Assembly: GCF_006539165.1 (NCBI RefSeq)
Contig: NZ_BJMM01000028.1
Span: 1 to 64,000 of the forward strand
Length of the DNA: 64,000 nucleotides
DNA from: Streptomyces cacaoi
GTDB lineage: Bacteria; Actinomycetota; Actinomycetes; Streptomycetales; Streptomycetaceae
Reading direction: 5' to 3'
Shown here: positions 42,277 through 50,325 of the stretch, piece after piece
How the letters are laid out: the number at the start of each line of letters is the position of its first letter
How positions within the stretch are numbered: position 1 is the stretch's first letter
The notes under the pieces: model-generated
Databases searched by the model: none
What the model was told of the DNA's origin: nothing
The model's input: the letters and a program-made list of their open reading frames with translations, nothing else
Translations under genes and position numbers: made by a program

Positions 42277-42411
42277 GCCGTTTGACGGGTTCAGCCTAAC
42301 GTGACCCGCCTCACGCACGCCCTGCGAGGTGGTCCGGACGGCTGCCTTCCGTGGCGGGGGACGAGCCCCGATATGGTGCGGTCCTGCCGCCGACCACAGG
42401 AGGATCCCCCC

Positions 42412-43170
42412 GTGACTGGACGCGCCCGCGCACCCCGGAGTGCCGCGCTGTTCGCGGTCGTCTGTGCCTCAGCGACCACCGTGCTCAGCGCGTGCGGTGG
42501 CGAGGATCCGGACGCGGGCACCAACGGCGTGGGCAAGCTGTCCGCCGCGAAGATCGAGAAGAAGGCGCGGGCGGCGGCGGACGGCGCCCGGTCGGTGAAG
42601 GTCTCCGGGAACGTCGTCAGCAAGGGCCGCAGCTACCGGCTCACCATGCAGCTCACCGAGGACGGCGGCACCGGCGAGGTCTCCTCCCGGGGCGGCTCCA
42701 CCTTCGAGCTGCTGCGGGTGCGCAAGGACCTCTACCTCAAGGCCGGCACGGACTTCTGGGCCAGCCAGGGCAAGGACGGCGGGAAGCCCGGCAAGAGCGA
42801 CACGGCCGCGGCGGGGAAGCTGGACGGCAAGTACGTCAAGGTGCCGCACGACGACCCGGCCTACCAGCAGTTCAGCGGCTTCACGGACATGCGGGTGCTG
42901 CTCGACGGGCTGCTGGCCATGGACGGCAGCCGGGAGACGGGCGAGCGCGGCGAGCTGGGCGGCACCAGGACGATCCGTGTGCTGGCCGACAAGGGCCGCG
43001 GCGGCACCATGGACGTCTCCCTCAAGGGCACGCCCTACCCGCTGCGGATCAAGCGGGGCGGCGACACCGGCACCGTCCGGCTCACCGGCTGGAACAGCAG
43101 CGTCCCGCTCAAGGCGCCGGCCAAGAACGAGACGGTCGACTACGGGCACAAGATCTCCCCGGAGGGCTGA
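42412..43170 (+). CDS. putative LolA/LppX-like lipoprotein
   Basis: A 252-aa lipoprotein. The signal peptide ends in VLSAC, with lipid-anchored Cys28. The mature part is Lys/Asp/Gly-rich and begins with a helix (LSAAKIEKKARAAADGARSV) followed by beta-strand-rich sequence (YRLTMQLTEDGGTGEVSSRG; GTMDVSLKGTPYPLRIKRGG). That pattern resembles the LppX/LprG/LolA fold. No cargo is known. GTG at 42412 is chosen for the AGGAGG upstream and the immediate signal peptide. It ends 32 nt before a convergent gene. Confidence 0.8.
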   Translation: MTGRARAPRSAALFAVVCASATTVLSACGGEDPDAGTNGVGKLSAAKIEKKARAAADGARSVKVSGNVVSKGRSYRLTMQLTEDGGTGEVSSRGGSTFELLRVRKDLYLKAGTDFWASQGKDGGKPGKSDTAAAGKLDGKYVKVPHDDPAYQQFSGFTDMRVLLDGLLAMDGSRETGERGELGGTRTIRVLADKGRGGTMDVSLKGTPYPLRIKRGGDTGTVRLTGWNSSVPLKAPAKNETVDYGHKISPEG

Positions 43171-43202
43171 GGCCCGGCCCGCCGCGGGCCCCGGTGACCG
43201 CG

Positions 43203-43808
43203 CTACCGGCGGCGGCGCCGTCCGAACAGCAGCCGGGGCAGCCCGGCGGGCGCCGGGCGGCGGGTCGTCGCCCAGGTCGGCACGGGGGCCGCGGCGTGGG
43301 AGGCGTCGGACTGCGCGCCCGGCTTCTCCAGCGGGGCGCCCTCCGGTTCGAGCCGCAGGACGCGGCTCTCGCGGGCCCAGCGCCCGGTCATCGTCTCCGC
43401 GTCGGGTGCGTTGAGCCGCTTGCCCTTCAGCTCCGCCGCTGCCGCCGTCCACTCCTCGCCGTCCGGGGCCAGCTCGCGCACCCGGGCCCGCCAGGTGACG
43501 AGCCGGGCGCCCTTGTCCTTGCTGCGGACGGTCACGGTGGCGCTGCCGCCGTCGGCCAGCCCGAGGTCCGCCAGCGGCTGCTCCAGCGACCCGTCCCCCA
43601 CCAGGCACACGGCACCCTCGTGCCACACGTGCCACAGCGCGCGGGAGGGCCCGGCCGGGCCGCGCACCCACACCAGCCCCGACTTCTTGGCCGTCTCCTC
43701 GATCAGCGCCCGGTCGAGCGGCTGTTGCCCGGCGCCGGGCGCGGCCTCCTGCCGCGCCGCGGATCCGGCTCGGGGGGTGGGCCGCGGGCTGTCCGGCGTC
43801 ACGCTCAT
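43203..43808 (-). CDS. conserved hypothetical protein
   Basis: A 201-aa soluble protein. A Pro/Ala-rich N-terminus leads to a well-structured middle (LDRALIEETAKKSGLVWVRG; ALWHVWHEGAVCLVGDGSLE; VTVRSKDKGARLVTWRARV), which looks like a split-barrel or pyridoxamine-oxidase-like beta domain, but I cannot confirm this. The C-terminus is basic (RLLFGRRRRR). ATG at 43808 is chosen because residues upstream in the frame are Arg-rich shadow sequence. It lies downstream of corA on the same strand, 153 nt away. Confidence 0.7.
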   Translation of the reverse strand: MSVTPDSPRPTPRAGSAARQEAAPGAGQQPLDRALIEETAKKSGLVWVRGPAGPSRALWHVWHEGAVCLVGDGSLEQPLADLGLADGGSATVTVRSKDKGARLVTWRARVRELAPDGEEWTAAAAELKGKRLNAPDAETMTGRWARESRVLRLEPEGAPLEKPGAQSDASHAAAPVPTWATTRRPAPAGLPRLLFGRRRRR

Positions 43809-43961
43809 GCGCAGCAGGCTACCCGCGCGCCCGCGGCGGGAGCGCGCCGGTGCGGCTCCCGTCCGGCGCGGATCCCGTGCCGAACGGGCGCCGAGCCGGC
43901 ACCCGACGGGCACCCGACCGGCACCGCACCTGTGCCGGACCGGGGCGGCACCGGCGCGGAT

Positions 43962-45086
43962 TCAGAGCCAGCCGTTGCGCTTGAAGCCGCGGTGGATGCC
44001 GTAACAGATGACGAGGATGAGCAGGAGAACGGCCGGGTAGGCGTACTTCCACTTCAGCTCCGGCATGTACTCGAAGTTCATGCCGTAGATACCGGCGATC
44101 ATCGTCGGCACCGCGAAGATCGCCGCCCAGGCGGTGATCTTGCGCATGTCCTCGTTCTGCGTCACGGTCGCCTGCGCGAGGTTGGCCTGGAGGATCGAGT
44201 TGAGCAGATCGTCGAAGCCGAGGACCTGTTCGTTGACGCGGGTGAGATGGTCGGCCACATCGCGGAAGTACTTCTGGATGTCCGGGTCGATGAGCCGCAC
44301 CGGGCGCTCGCTGAGCTGCTGCATGGGCCGCAGCAGCGGGGAGACCGCCCGCTTGAACTCCAGTACCTCGCGCTTGAGTTGGTAGATGCGGCCCGCGTCG
44401 CCGCCGCGCCGCGCCTTGCCCGGCTCGTCGGAGAAGACCTCGATCTCCACCTCGTCGATGTCGTCCTGCACGGCGTCGGCCACGGCCAGATAGCCGTCGA
44501 CGGTCTGGTCGGCGATCGCGTGCAGCACGGCGGACGGGCCCTTGCCCAGCAGCTCCGGGTCGTCCTCCAGCCGGTGCCGCAGGGCGCGCAGGGAGCCCTG
44601 GCCGCCGTGCCGGACGGTGATGATGTAGTCCCGGCCGGTGAAGCACATCACCTCGCCGGTCTCCACCACCTCGCTGGTGGCGGTGAGTTCGGCGTGCTCG
44701 ACGTAGTGGATCGTCTTGAAGACGGTGAACAGGCTCTCGTCGTACCGCTCCAGCTTGGGCCGCTGGTGTGCGTGCACCGCGTCCTCCACGGCGAGCGGAT
44801 GCAGCCCGAACTCCTGGGCGATACCGGCGAATTCCTCCTCGGTGGGCTCGTGCAGCCCGATCCAGACGAAGGCCCCGTGGTCGCGGCCCTCGCCCGAGCG
44901 CACCCTGCGCAGGGCCTCGCCCGGGCTCACATGGCGGGTCTGGCGGCGGCCCTCGACGTAGACGCCGCAGTCGACGACGGCGCTGCTCGCGGAGCAGGCG
45001 ACGGTGCCGGCGCCCTCGTATCCGTGCCGGGCGTCCTTGCGCAGCGCCGGACGGACGGCTGCACGCAGTTCTCGGATCATCGACAT
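43962..45086 (-). CDS. corA: magnesium/cobalt transporter CorA
   Basis: A 374-aa CorA family channel. A large soluble N-terminal domain is followed by two C-terminal membrane segments. The signature YGMNFEYMPEL ends the first, with GMN at about residues 334-336, and VLLLILVICYGIHRGF forms the second. It mediates Mg2+ uptake down the membrane potential as a pentamer. ATG at 45086 is chosen because GGGAGGGG lies just upstream; earlier in-frame residues are not conserved in type. A long upstream region with a small leader ORF suggests translational or attenuation control. Confidence 0.93.
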   Translation of the reverse strand: MSMIRELRAAVRPALRKDARHGYEGAGTVACSASSAVVDCGVYVEGRRQTRHVSPGEALRRVRSGEGRDHGAFVWIGLHEPTEEEFAGIAQEFGLHPLAVEDAVHAHQRPKLERYDESLFTVFKTIHYVEHAELTATSEVVETGEVMCFTGRDYIITVRHGGQGSLRALRHRLEDDPELLGKGPSAVLHAIADQTVDGYLAVADAVQDDIDEVEIEVFSDEPGKARRGGDAGRIYQLKREVLEFKRAVSPLLRPMQQLSERPVRLIDPDIQKYFRDVADHLTRVNEQVLGFDDLLNSILQANLAQATVTQNEDMRKITAWAAIFAVPTMIAGIYGMNFEYMPELKWKYAYPAVLLLILVICYGIHRGFKRNGWL

Positions 45087-45372
45087 GAGGCCCCTCCCGG
45101 GGTGCCGTGTCACGCCGCCGGGTGCGGGCGCCGTGCTGCCCGGAACGAGGACCTACGGAAGCCGGCGAGCCGGCCGGAGGTCCGCAAAGCGGGCACCACG
45201 CACGAGCCGCGGTGACGGCATGCGGGGACGGAAAGCAGTGAACGTGCAGGATGCGGAACCGGAACGCTCTTCCGTCGTACACACCCGGGGGACCGGGGTG
45301 CCCGCCCGGGACGGCCGGTGGGCCGATACGAGCCGGTACGGGGTCACCGGCAGGTGTGCGGGAAACGGTCCG

Positions 45373-45447
45373 TCAGGGATGGCAGCGCCGACGAGCCGCG
45401 GCGGGAACGGAAGAGCGGCTGGTACTGCACGGTCGACTCGGATCCAT
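45373..45447 (-). CDS. candidate 24-aa leader peptide upstream of corA
   Basis: ATG at 45447 is preceded 9 nt upstream by a very strong Shine-Dalgarno, GGAGGAG. The frame encodes MDPSRPCSTSRSSVPAAARR and four further residues (RCHP) before TGA at 45373-45375. The content of Pro, Arg, Ser and Cys is high. It begins about 360 nt before corA on the same strand. Leader ORFs that couple translation to Rho-dependent termination are known upstream of corA and mgtA in Salmonella (corL, mgtL), and mgtL is proline-rich. Whether this ORF has that role is inference; no homologue is known to me. Confidence 0.45.
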   Translation of the reverse strand: MDPSRPCSTSRSSVPAAARRRCHP

Positions 45448-45498
45448 GAGTCCCACCTCCTCCGGCCGGGCCCCCGTGGGGGACGTCGTGAACATGCC

Positions 45499-45513
45499 TT
45501 GACCGGCAGTCAA
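45499..45513. promoter_or_regulatory. TTGAC-N5-GTCAA dyad upstream of corA leader
   Basis: Perfect 5-bp inverted arms 5 bp apart, about 50 bp upstream of the leader Shine-Dalgarno. TTGACT on the minus strand is a plausible -35 box, though no good -10 follows at 17 bp. It could also be an operator. Confidence 0.35.
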
Positions 45514-45640
45514 CGGTATCACTGGAATGAGCGCGCACGTGTCGCGTCCCTGTGGTACCGCCCACCCGTCGTCGCGCGGCTCACCCAGCGGCCGGAGCGG
45601 CCGGCTCCCGCCGCCTGCCGGAGGGCGTGGGGGCGCGCTC

Positions 45641-45646
45641 TATGCT
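45641..45646 (+). promoter_or_regulatory. -10 box TATGCT of SUFU gene, leaderless transcript likely
   Basis: TATGCT ends 6 nt before the ATG at 45653, with no Shine-Dalgarno. Confidence 0.45.
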
Positions 45647-45652
45647 CGCGGG

Positions 45653-46246
45653 ATGGCTGACGTACTGACACAGGTCGAGGACCGGTTGACCGGGACGCTG
45701 GGCGAGCCGGACGCACGGGCCTCGGTGACCTTCCTGGGCACCGAACGCATCGAGGTGCTCCGCTTCGTGGACGCGTCGGCCGGCACCGTGCGGTACGCCA
45801 CACTCGGGATGGCCGCCGCGCCCATGACCGACCCCGCCGACCCGTTCGCCGACCCCGAACGGGGGCCGCGCGCCGAGCTGTTGCTCACCGTGCGGGCCGG
45901 GATCGCCGACACCGACAAGGTGCTGCGCCCGCTCGCCGTGCTCGCGGCCTCCCCGCAGGTCGAGGGTGTCGTCGTCGCGCCCGGAAGCTCCCTGGACACC
46001 GGTGAACCGCTGTGGCCCGGCGCGCCGTTCGGCGCCGTCCTGGTGGCCGAGCCGGGCGGGCTCGTCCCCGATCTGGAGCTGGAGGCGCCGCGCGAGCCCG
46101 TCCGGTTCCTGCCCGTGCTGCCGATGACGGACAACGAGGCGGCCTGGAAGCGGGTGCACGGCGCGGACGCACTCCAGGAGCGGTGGCTGCGCTTCGGCAC
46201 CGATCTGCGGGACCCGGCCCGAAGGAGCGTCCGGCTCGCCGACTGA
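45653..46246 (+). CDS. suppressor of fused (SUFU) domain protein
   Basis: A 197-aa soluble protein with the bacterial SUFU domain pattern (VLRFVDASAGTVRYATLGMA; RAELLLTVRAGIADTDKVLR; PVRFLPVLPMTDNEAAWKRV). Bacterial members are often found in toxin-immunity contexts, but this copy stands alone in core DNA with no toxin nearby, so an immunity role is unlikely. The ATG at 45653 follows a -10 box directly. It converges on the MFS gene with a 78-nt gap. Confidence 0.85.
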   Translation: MADVLTQVEDRLTGTLGEPDARASVTFLGTERIEVLRFVDASAGTVRYATLGMAAAPMTDPADPFADPERGPRAELLLTVRAGIADTDKVLRPLAVLAASPQVEGVVVAPGSSLDTGEPLWPGAPFGAVLVAEPGGLVPDLELEAPREPVRFLPVLPMTDNEAAWKRVHGADALQERWLRFGTDLRDPARRSVRLAD

Positions 46247-46324
46247 GCCGGAGCGCCGGGACGGACCGCGGGGCGGGCCGCCGTCGGGCGCCCCCCGGCT
46301 CGCGGCCGGGGAGGGAGGGGTGCG

Positions 46325-47578
46325 TCAGTTCGCGGGGGCGGGCTCGGCCGCCGTCCCGCCGGCGTCCTCGCGCTCGTGCACGGGCAGCAGTTCCTCGGCC
46401 TCCATGGTGAGGGCCCTGCGGCGGACGGCGACGATGCCGGCGCCGGCGAGCGCGGCGAGGGCCGCGACCACGAACGGGGTGTGGATGTCCGTCCACTCCT
46501 CGATCTTCGGTGCCAGATAGGGCGCGGCAGCGGCGGCGAACCAGCGCACGAAGTTGTACCCGGCGCTGGCGACCGGCCGGGGAGCGTCCGAGACGCCCAG
46601 CGCCAGCTCGGTGTAGACGGTGTTGTTCAGGCCGATGAAGGCGCCGGAGACGATGGTGCAGACGATGGCCGTGGTGTGGTTGCCGTAGCCGAGGACGGCC
46701 AGGTCGATGCCCATCAGCACCAGCGAGGCCCCCAGCACCTTCAGCGAGCCGAACCGCTCCTGGAGCCGGGGCGCGACCAGCACCGAGAAGACGGCGAGCA
46801 GCACGCCCCAGGCGAAGAAGACGGCGCCGGAGCGGTACGGCGACATGTTCAGCACGAACGGTGTGAAGGCCAGCACGGTGAAGAAGGCGTAGTTGTAGAA
46901 GAACGCCGAACCGGCCGCCGAGGCGAGCCCGCCGTGCCCCAGGGCCTTGACGGGGTCGAGCAGCGAGGTCTTCCGGGCGGGCTTGGGCTGTTCCTTCAGC
47001 AGCGTGGTGATGGCCAGGAAGCCGATCGCCATCAGCGCCGCGGTGCCGAAGAAGGGGAAGCGCCAGCTGGCGTCGCCGAGCACGGCGCCCAGCAGCGGGC
47101 CGCAGGCCATGCCGAGGCCGAGCGCGGATTCGTACATCAGGATGGCGGCGGCGCTGCCGCCGGCCGCCGCACCGACGATCACGGCCAGCGAGGTCGAGAC
47201 GAACAGCGCGTTGCCGAGGCCCCAGCCGGCCCGGAAGCCGACCAGCTCGCCGACCGAGCCGGAGGTGCCGGACAGCCCCGCGAAGACCACCACGAGCGCG
47301 AGGCCGAGCAGCAGCGTCTTGCGGCCGCCGATCCGGCTGGAGACGAAGCCGGTGACCAGCATCGCCAGCGCGGTGATCAGGAAGTACGAGGTGAACAGGA
47401 GGGAGACCTGGCTCGGTGTGGCCTTCAGTCCCTCGGCGATGGACGGGAGGATCGGGTCGACCAGACCGATTCCCATGAACGCCACGACGGAGGCTCCCGC
47501 TGTGGCCCACACGGCCTTCGGCTGGCGCAGGAGGCCCGCCTTGCCCCCTCCTGAGTCGTCGAACGGATCGCCACTCAT
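46325..47578 (-). CDS. MFS transporter, drug-efflux type
   Basis: A 417-aa protein with 12 predicted membrane segments. The first segment region VVAFMGIGLVDPILPSIAEG and the loop motif GFVSSRIGGRKTLL (MFS motif A) place it in the drug:H+ antiporter-1 type. The C-terminus is a short charged tail. ATG at 47578 is preferred over the one 16 codons upstream because GAAGGAG precedes it. The promoter carries a dyad between its -35 and -10 boxes, so it is probably repressed and induced by a ligand, but no regulator gene is adjacent. Confidence 0.9.
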   Translation of the reverse strand: MSGDPFDDSGGGKAGLLRQPKAVWATAGASVVAFMGIGLVDPILPSIAEGLKATPSQVSLLFTSYFLITALAMLVTGFVSSRIGGRKTLLLGLALVVVFAGLSGTSGSVGELVGFRAGWGLGNALFVSTSLAVIVGAAAGGSAAAILMYESALGLGMACGPLLGAVLGDASWRFPFFGTAALMAIGFLAITTLLKEQPKPARKTSLLDPVKALGHGGLASAAGSAFFYNYAFFTVLAFTPFVLNMSPYRSGAVFFAWGVLLAVFSVLVAPRLQERFGSLKVLGASLVLMGIDLAVLGYGNHTTAIVCTIVSGAFIGLNNTVYTELALGVSDAPRPVASAGYNFVRWFAAAAAPYLAPKIEEWTDIHTPFVVAALAALAGAGIVAVRRRALTMEAEELLPVHEREDAGGTAAEPAPAN

Positions 47579-47627
47579 GCCTGTCGCTCCTTCGCTGCGG
47601 TCCCGGAAAGTCGTTGGTGTATGCACA

Positions 47628-47656
47628 CGATAAGTTAGAGAGGCTAACTACTGCAA
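47628..47656 (-). promoter_or_regulatory. MFS promoter with operator dyad in its spacer
   Basis: On the minus strand TTGCAG, a 17-bp spacer and TTATCG form a sigma-70-type promoter. The spacer contains the perfect dyad AGTTAG-CCTCT-CTAACT (47633-47649), and a further related half-site GTAACTT overlaps the -35 side. The AT-rich block stands out from the surroundings. This is the textbook layout of a repressed efflux-pump promoter bound by a MarR- or TetR-type protein. Confidence 0.6.
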
Positions 47657-47794
47657 GTTACATCTATATCTCCGGCGCATCCCGCGCCCCACCTGCGGCG
47701 CCGTGTCCCGGCGGTCCTACGGCCCGTCGTTCCGCGGGCCGAAGGCGAGTGATCGTCCTTGACGGGACGGCGGCCCGGTAGGACCGTGAGGCCC

Positions 47795-48433
47795 ATGAGG
47801 GGCGAACCCAGTTGCCCGAAGTGCGGTGGCCGGGTCCGGGCGCCCGGCCTCTTCGCCGACACCTGGCAGTGCGGCGTGCACGGCGCCGTCCATCCGTTGC
47901 AGCCCGTGATCCCGCCCAGCGTCGAGGCGCTGGCCGTCGTCGTCGGACGCACCCGGGTGCCCGTGTGGATGCCCTGGCCGCTGCCGGTGAACTGGCTGTT
48001 CACCGGCGTCGCCTGCGCGGGCGACGACCGCAGCGGAGGGCGCGGCACCGTCGTCGCCTGCTCCGGACCCGGACCGCTCGGCGGCCCCGGCGAACTGCTC
48101 CTGGTGGCCGAGGAACTCGGCGTCGGCCTCGGCGCGCGCTACGCCGGCGTCGAGGGCCCCGACCCCGGCCCCGGCATGCGCGTGGACACCCCGCCCCCGG
48201 TCAAGGTCCTCGCTGCCGGACGGCCCACGCCGCTGTGGCAGGTCGGCGGAGTGCCCGAGGACCGCGCCGTGTTCGCCGGCGAGGCCCGCGGGCTGTGGCT
48301 GTGGGCGATCGTCTGGCCCCAGGAGGCCGGACTCCTGCTCCACGACGACCTCGTCCTCACCGATCTGCGCGACGCCGGCGCCGAGGTCGACCTCCTGCCC
48401 TGCGGTGCGCTCTGCCCGCGGCTGCTCACCTGA
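47795..48433 (+). CDS. DUF6758-type protein with N-terminal zinc-ribbon
   Basis: A 212-aa soluble protein. MRGEPSCPKCGGRVRAPGLF carries CxxC, and a second half-site WQCGVHG follows, together a likely zinc ribbon. The rest (VGRTRVPVWMPWPLPVNWLF; GELLLVAEELGVGLGARYAG; LWAIVWPQEAGLLLHDDLVL) is characteristic of a family common in streptomycetes, which I recall as DUF6758. Function unknown. ATG at 47795 is chosen because homologues begin with this motif. Confidence 0.78.
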   Translation: MRGEPSCPKCGGRVRAPGLFADTWQCGVHGAVHPLQPVIPPSVEALAVVVGRTRVPVWMPWPLPVNWLFTGVACAGDDRSGGRGTVVACSGPGPLGGPGELLLVAEELGVGLGARYAGVEGPDPGPGMRVDTPPPVKVLAAGRPTPLWQVGGVPEDRAVFAGEARGLWLWAIVWPQEAGLLLHDDLVLTDLRDAGAEVDLLPCGALCPRLLT

Positions 48434-48564
48434 GGTCGCCCGCCGCCGCCGAGCGGCCGGAGCCCGTCACCCGGACGGCGGCTATCCTGGGCCCGTCACA
48501 CATCAGCGAACCGCTCGCGCCGACCGTCCGCCCGAGAGTCCACGCAGAGGGAGAGTCCGCCGCC

Positions 48565-49425
48565 GTGCGCATCGACCTGCACACCCACTCCACCGCGTCG
48601 GACGGCACGGACACCCCCGCCCAACTGGTGCACAACGCCGCGGCGGCGGGCCTGGACGTGGTGGCGCTCACCGACCACGACACCGTCGCCGGCCACGCCG
48701 AGGCCGCCGCCGCGCTGCCCGCGGGGCTGACGCTCGTCCCCGGCGCGGAGCTGTCGTGCCGGTTCGGGGAGGTGAGCCTGCACATGCTGGCCTACCTCTT
48801 CGACCCGGACGAGCCCGAACTGGCCCGCGAGCGCGAACTCGTGCGCGACGACCGGCTGCCGCGCGCCCGCGCCATGGTCGGCAAGCTTCAGGAACTCGGC
48901 GTCCCGGTCACCTGGGAGCAGGTCGAACGCATCGCGGGAGACGGCTCGGTGGGACGCCCGCACATCGCCGCCGCCATGGTGGAGAGCGGCGTCGTCGAGA
49001 CCGTCTCCGACGCCTTCACCGACCAGTGGCTCGCCAACGACGGCCGGGCCTACGTCGACAAGCACGAACTGGACCCCTTCGAGGCGCTCCGGCTGATCAA
49101 GGGGGCCGGCGGCGTCGCCGTCTTCGCCCACCCGCTGGCCGTCAAGCGCGGCCAGTGCGTGCCCGAGAGCGTCCTGGGGGAGCTGGCCGCCGCCGGACTG
49201 GACGGCCTGGAGGCCGACCACACCGACCACGACCCCGCCACCCGCGCCCGGGTGCACGGCATCGCCGCCGACCTCGGCCTGCTGGTGACCGGCTCCAGCG
49301 ACTACCACGGCAGCCGCAAGGAGGTCCGGCTCGGCGCCTTCACCACGGCGCCCGACGTCTACGCCGAGATCGCGGCGCGCGGCTCCGGCGCCCGGCCCGT
49401 CACAGCCGGCGAGGCGGGGCAGTGA
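48565..49425 (+). CDS. PHP domain metal-dependent phosphoesterase
   Basis: A 286-aa PHP-superfamily hydrolase. It begins with RIDLHTHSTASDG, whose His6-x-His8 starts the metal cluster, followed by ALTDHDTVAGH and PGAELSCRF, and further conserved motifs VFAHPLAVKRG and TGSSDYHGS. Related proteins act as 5'-3' nucleotidases or on 3',5'-bisphosphates (YciV/RNase AM type). GTG at 48565 is chosen because the metal motif starts three residues later and GAGGGAGAG lies upstream. The gap to the preceding gene is 131 nt with TATCCT at 48483-48488, a possible promoter. Confidence 0.9.
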   Translation: MRIDLHTHSTASDGTDTPAQLVHNAAAAGLDVVALTDHDTVAGHAEAAAALPAGLTLVPGAELSCRFGEVSLHMLAYLFDPDEPELARERELVRDDRLPRARAMVGKLQELGVPVTWEQVERIAGDGSVGRPHIAAAMVESGVVETVSDAFTDQWLANDGRAYVDKHELDPFEALRLIKGAGGVAVFAHPLAVKRGQCVPESVLGELAAAGLDGLEADHTDHDPATRARVHGIAADLGLLVTGSSDYHGSRKEVRLGAFTTAPDVYAEIAARGSGARPVTAGEAGQ

Positions 49426-49692
49426 GCGCCTGAGCCCCCACTGACCCACGGCACCCGTCCGGCACACGCCGGGCGGGTGCGTCGCGCGGTGCGCAGGAGA
49501 ACGCCCGCGCCATCCGCCGCCCATGAGCCCCGGCCGACCCGTCCGTGACGACCTGTCGACTTGTCGATCGCCCGTCGCCGGACGGAGCGGGCCGGGCGGG
49601 CCCGGACGCAGCCGCCCGGCCCCGGCCGGATCCCTCCGTCCGTTCCGTCCCGCCCTTCCCCCACCCACCCCGAACCCCAGCAAGGCACCACC

Positions 49693-50301
49693 GTGTTCGA
49701 CTTCGCCCTCTTCGGCTCCGTCTTCCTCACCCTGTTCGTGATCATGGACCCGCCCGGAATGACGCCGATCTTCCTCGGGCTGACCTCCGGGCGTCCCGCC
49801 AAAGTGCAGCGCCGGATGGCCTGGCAGGCCCCGGCTGTCGCGCTCGGCGTGATCACCCTGTTCGGGATCTGCGGCAAACAGATCCTCGACTATCTGCACG
49901 TCTCCGTCCCCGCGCTGATGGTCGCGGGCGGGCTGCTGCTCCTGCTCGTCGCCCTGGACCTGCTCACCGGCAAGAACGACGAACCGACCCAGACCAAGGA
50001 CGTCAACGTCGCCCTCGTCCCGCTGGGCATGCCGCTGCTGGCCGGGCCGGGCGCCATCGTCTCCGTCATCCTCGCCGTCCAGCACGCGCACGGCTGGGGC
50101 GGGCAGCTGTCGGTGTGGTCCGCGATCGCCGCCATGCACGTGGTGCTGTGGCTGGCCATGCGCTACTCGCTGCTGATCATCCGCGTCATCAAGGACGGCG
50201 GCGTGGTGCTGGTCACCCGGCTGTCCGGCATGCTGCTGTCCGCCATCGCCGTCCAGCAGATCGCCAACGGGATCACCCGGTTCATCCACGGCGAGGGATG
50301 A
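49693..50301 (+). CDS. MarC family integral membrane protein
   Basis: A 202-aa protein with six membrane segments in the MarC pattern. FALFGSVFLTLFVIMDPPGM is the first, with the conserved DPPG, and LLAGPGAIVSVILAVQHAHG contains the conserved GPG. The family's transport role is unproven. The start is GTG at 49693. A gap of 267 nt after the PHP gene contains only GC-rich dyads and no gene. It is followed 24 nt later by a convergent hydrolase gene. Confidence 0.88.
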   Translation: MFDFALFGSVFLTLFVIMDPPGMTPIFLGLTSGRPAKVQRRMAWQAPAVALGVITLFGICGKQILDYLHVSVPALMVAGGLLLLLVALDLLTGKNDEPTQTKDVNVALVPLGMPLLAGPGAIVSVILAVQHAHGWGGQLSVWSAIAAMHVVLWLAMRYSLLIIRVIKDGGVVLVTRLSGMLLSAIAVQQIANGITRFIHGEG

Positions 50302-50325
50302 GACGCGGCCGGCCCGGGCGGGTGC

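Larger units (their letters stand above)
45087..45652. other. 566-bp divergent region between corA and the SUFU gene
   Basis: No full gene. On the minus strand it contains the candidate leader ORF at 45373-45447, which lies about 290 nt upstream of corA, and several GC-rich dyads after it. Near 45499-45513 the interrupted palindrome TTGAC-CGGCA-GTCAA can serve as -35 boxes or operator for either strand. At the other end TATGCT lies 6 nt before the SUFU ATG. Confidence 0.55.

Noticed and set aside
42260..42310. M-box (ykoK) magnesium riboswitch upstream of the MgtE-N gene
   Set aside because: The GTTAGG start on the minus strand is suggestive, but the remaining conserved M-box segments could not be matched; kept only as an undefined structured leader.
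45087..45372. Known riboswitch upstream of corA
   Set aside because: No conserved riboswitch core was recognised; only the leader ORF and generic GC-rich dyads are visible.
45653..46246. SUFU protein as an immunity protein of a toxin system
   Set aside because: No toxin, polymorphic cassette or mobile context nearby; it is a stand-alone gene in core DNA.
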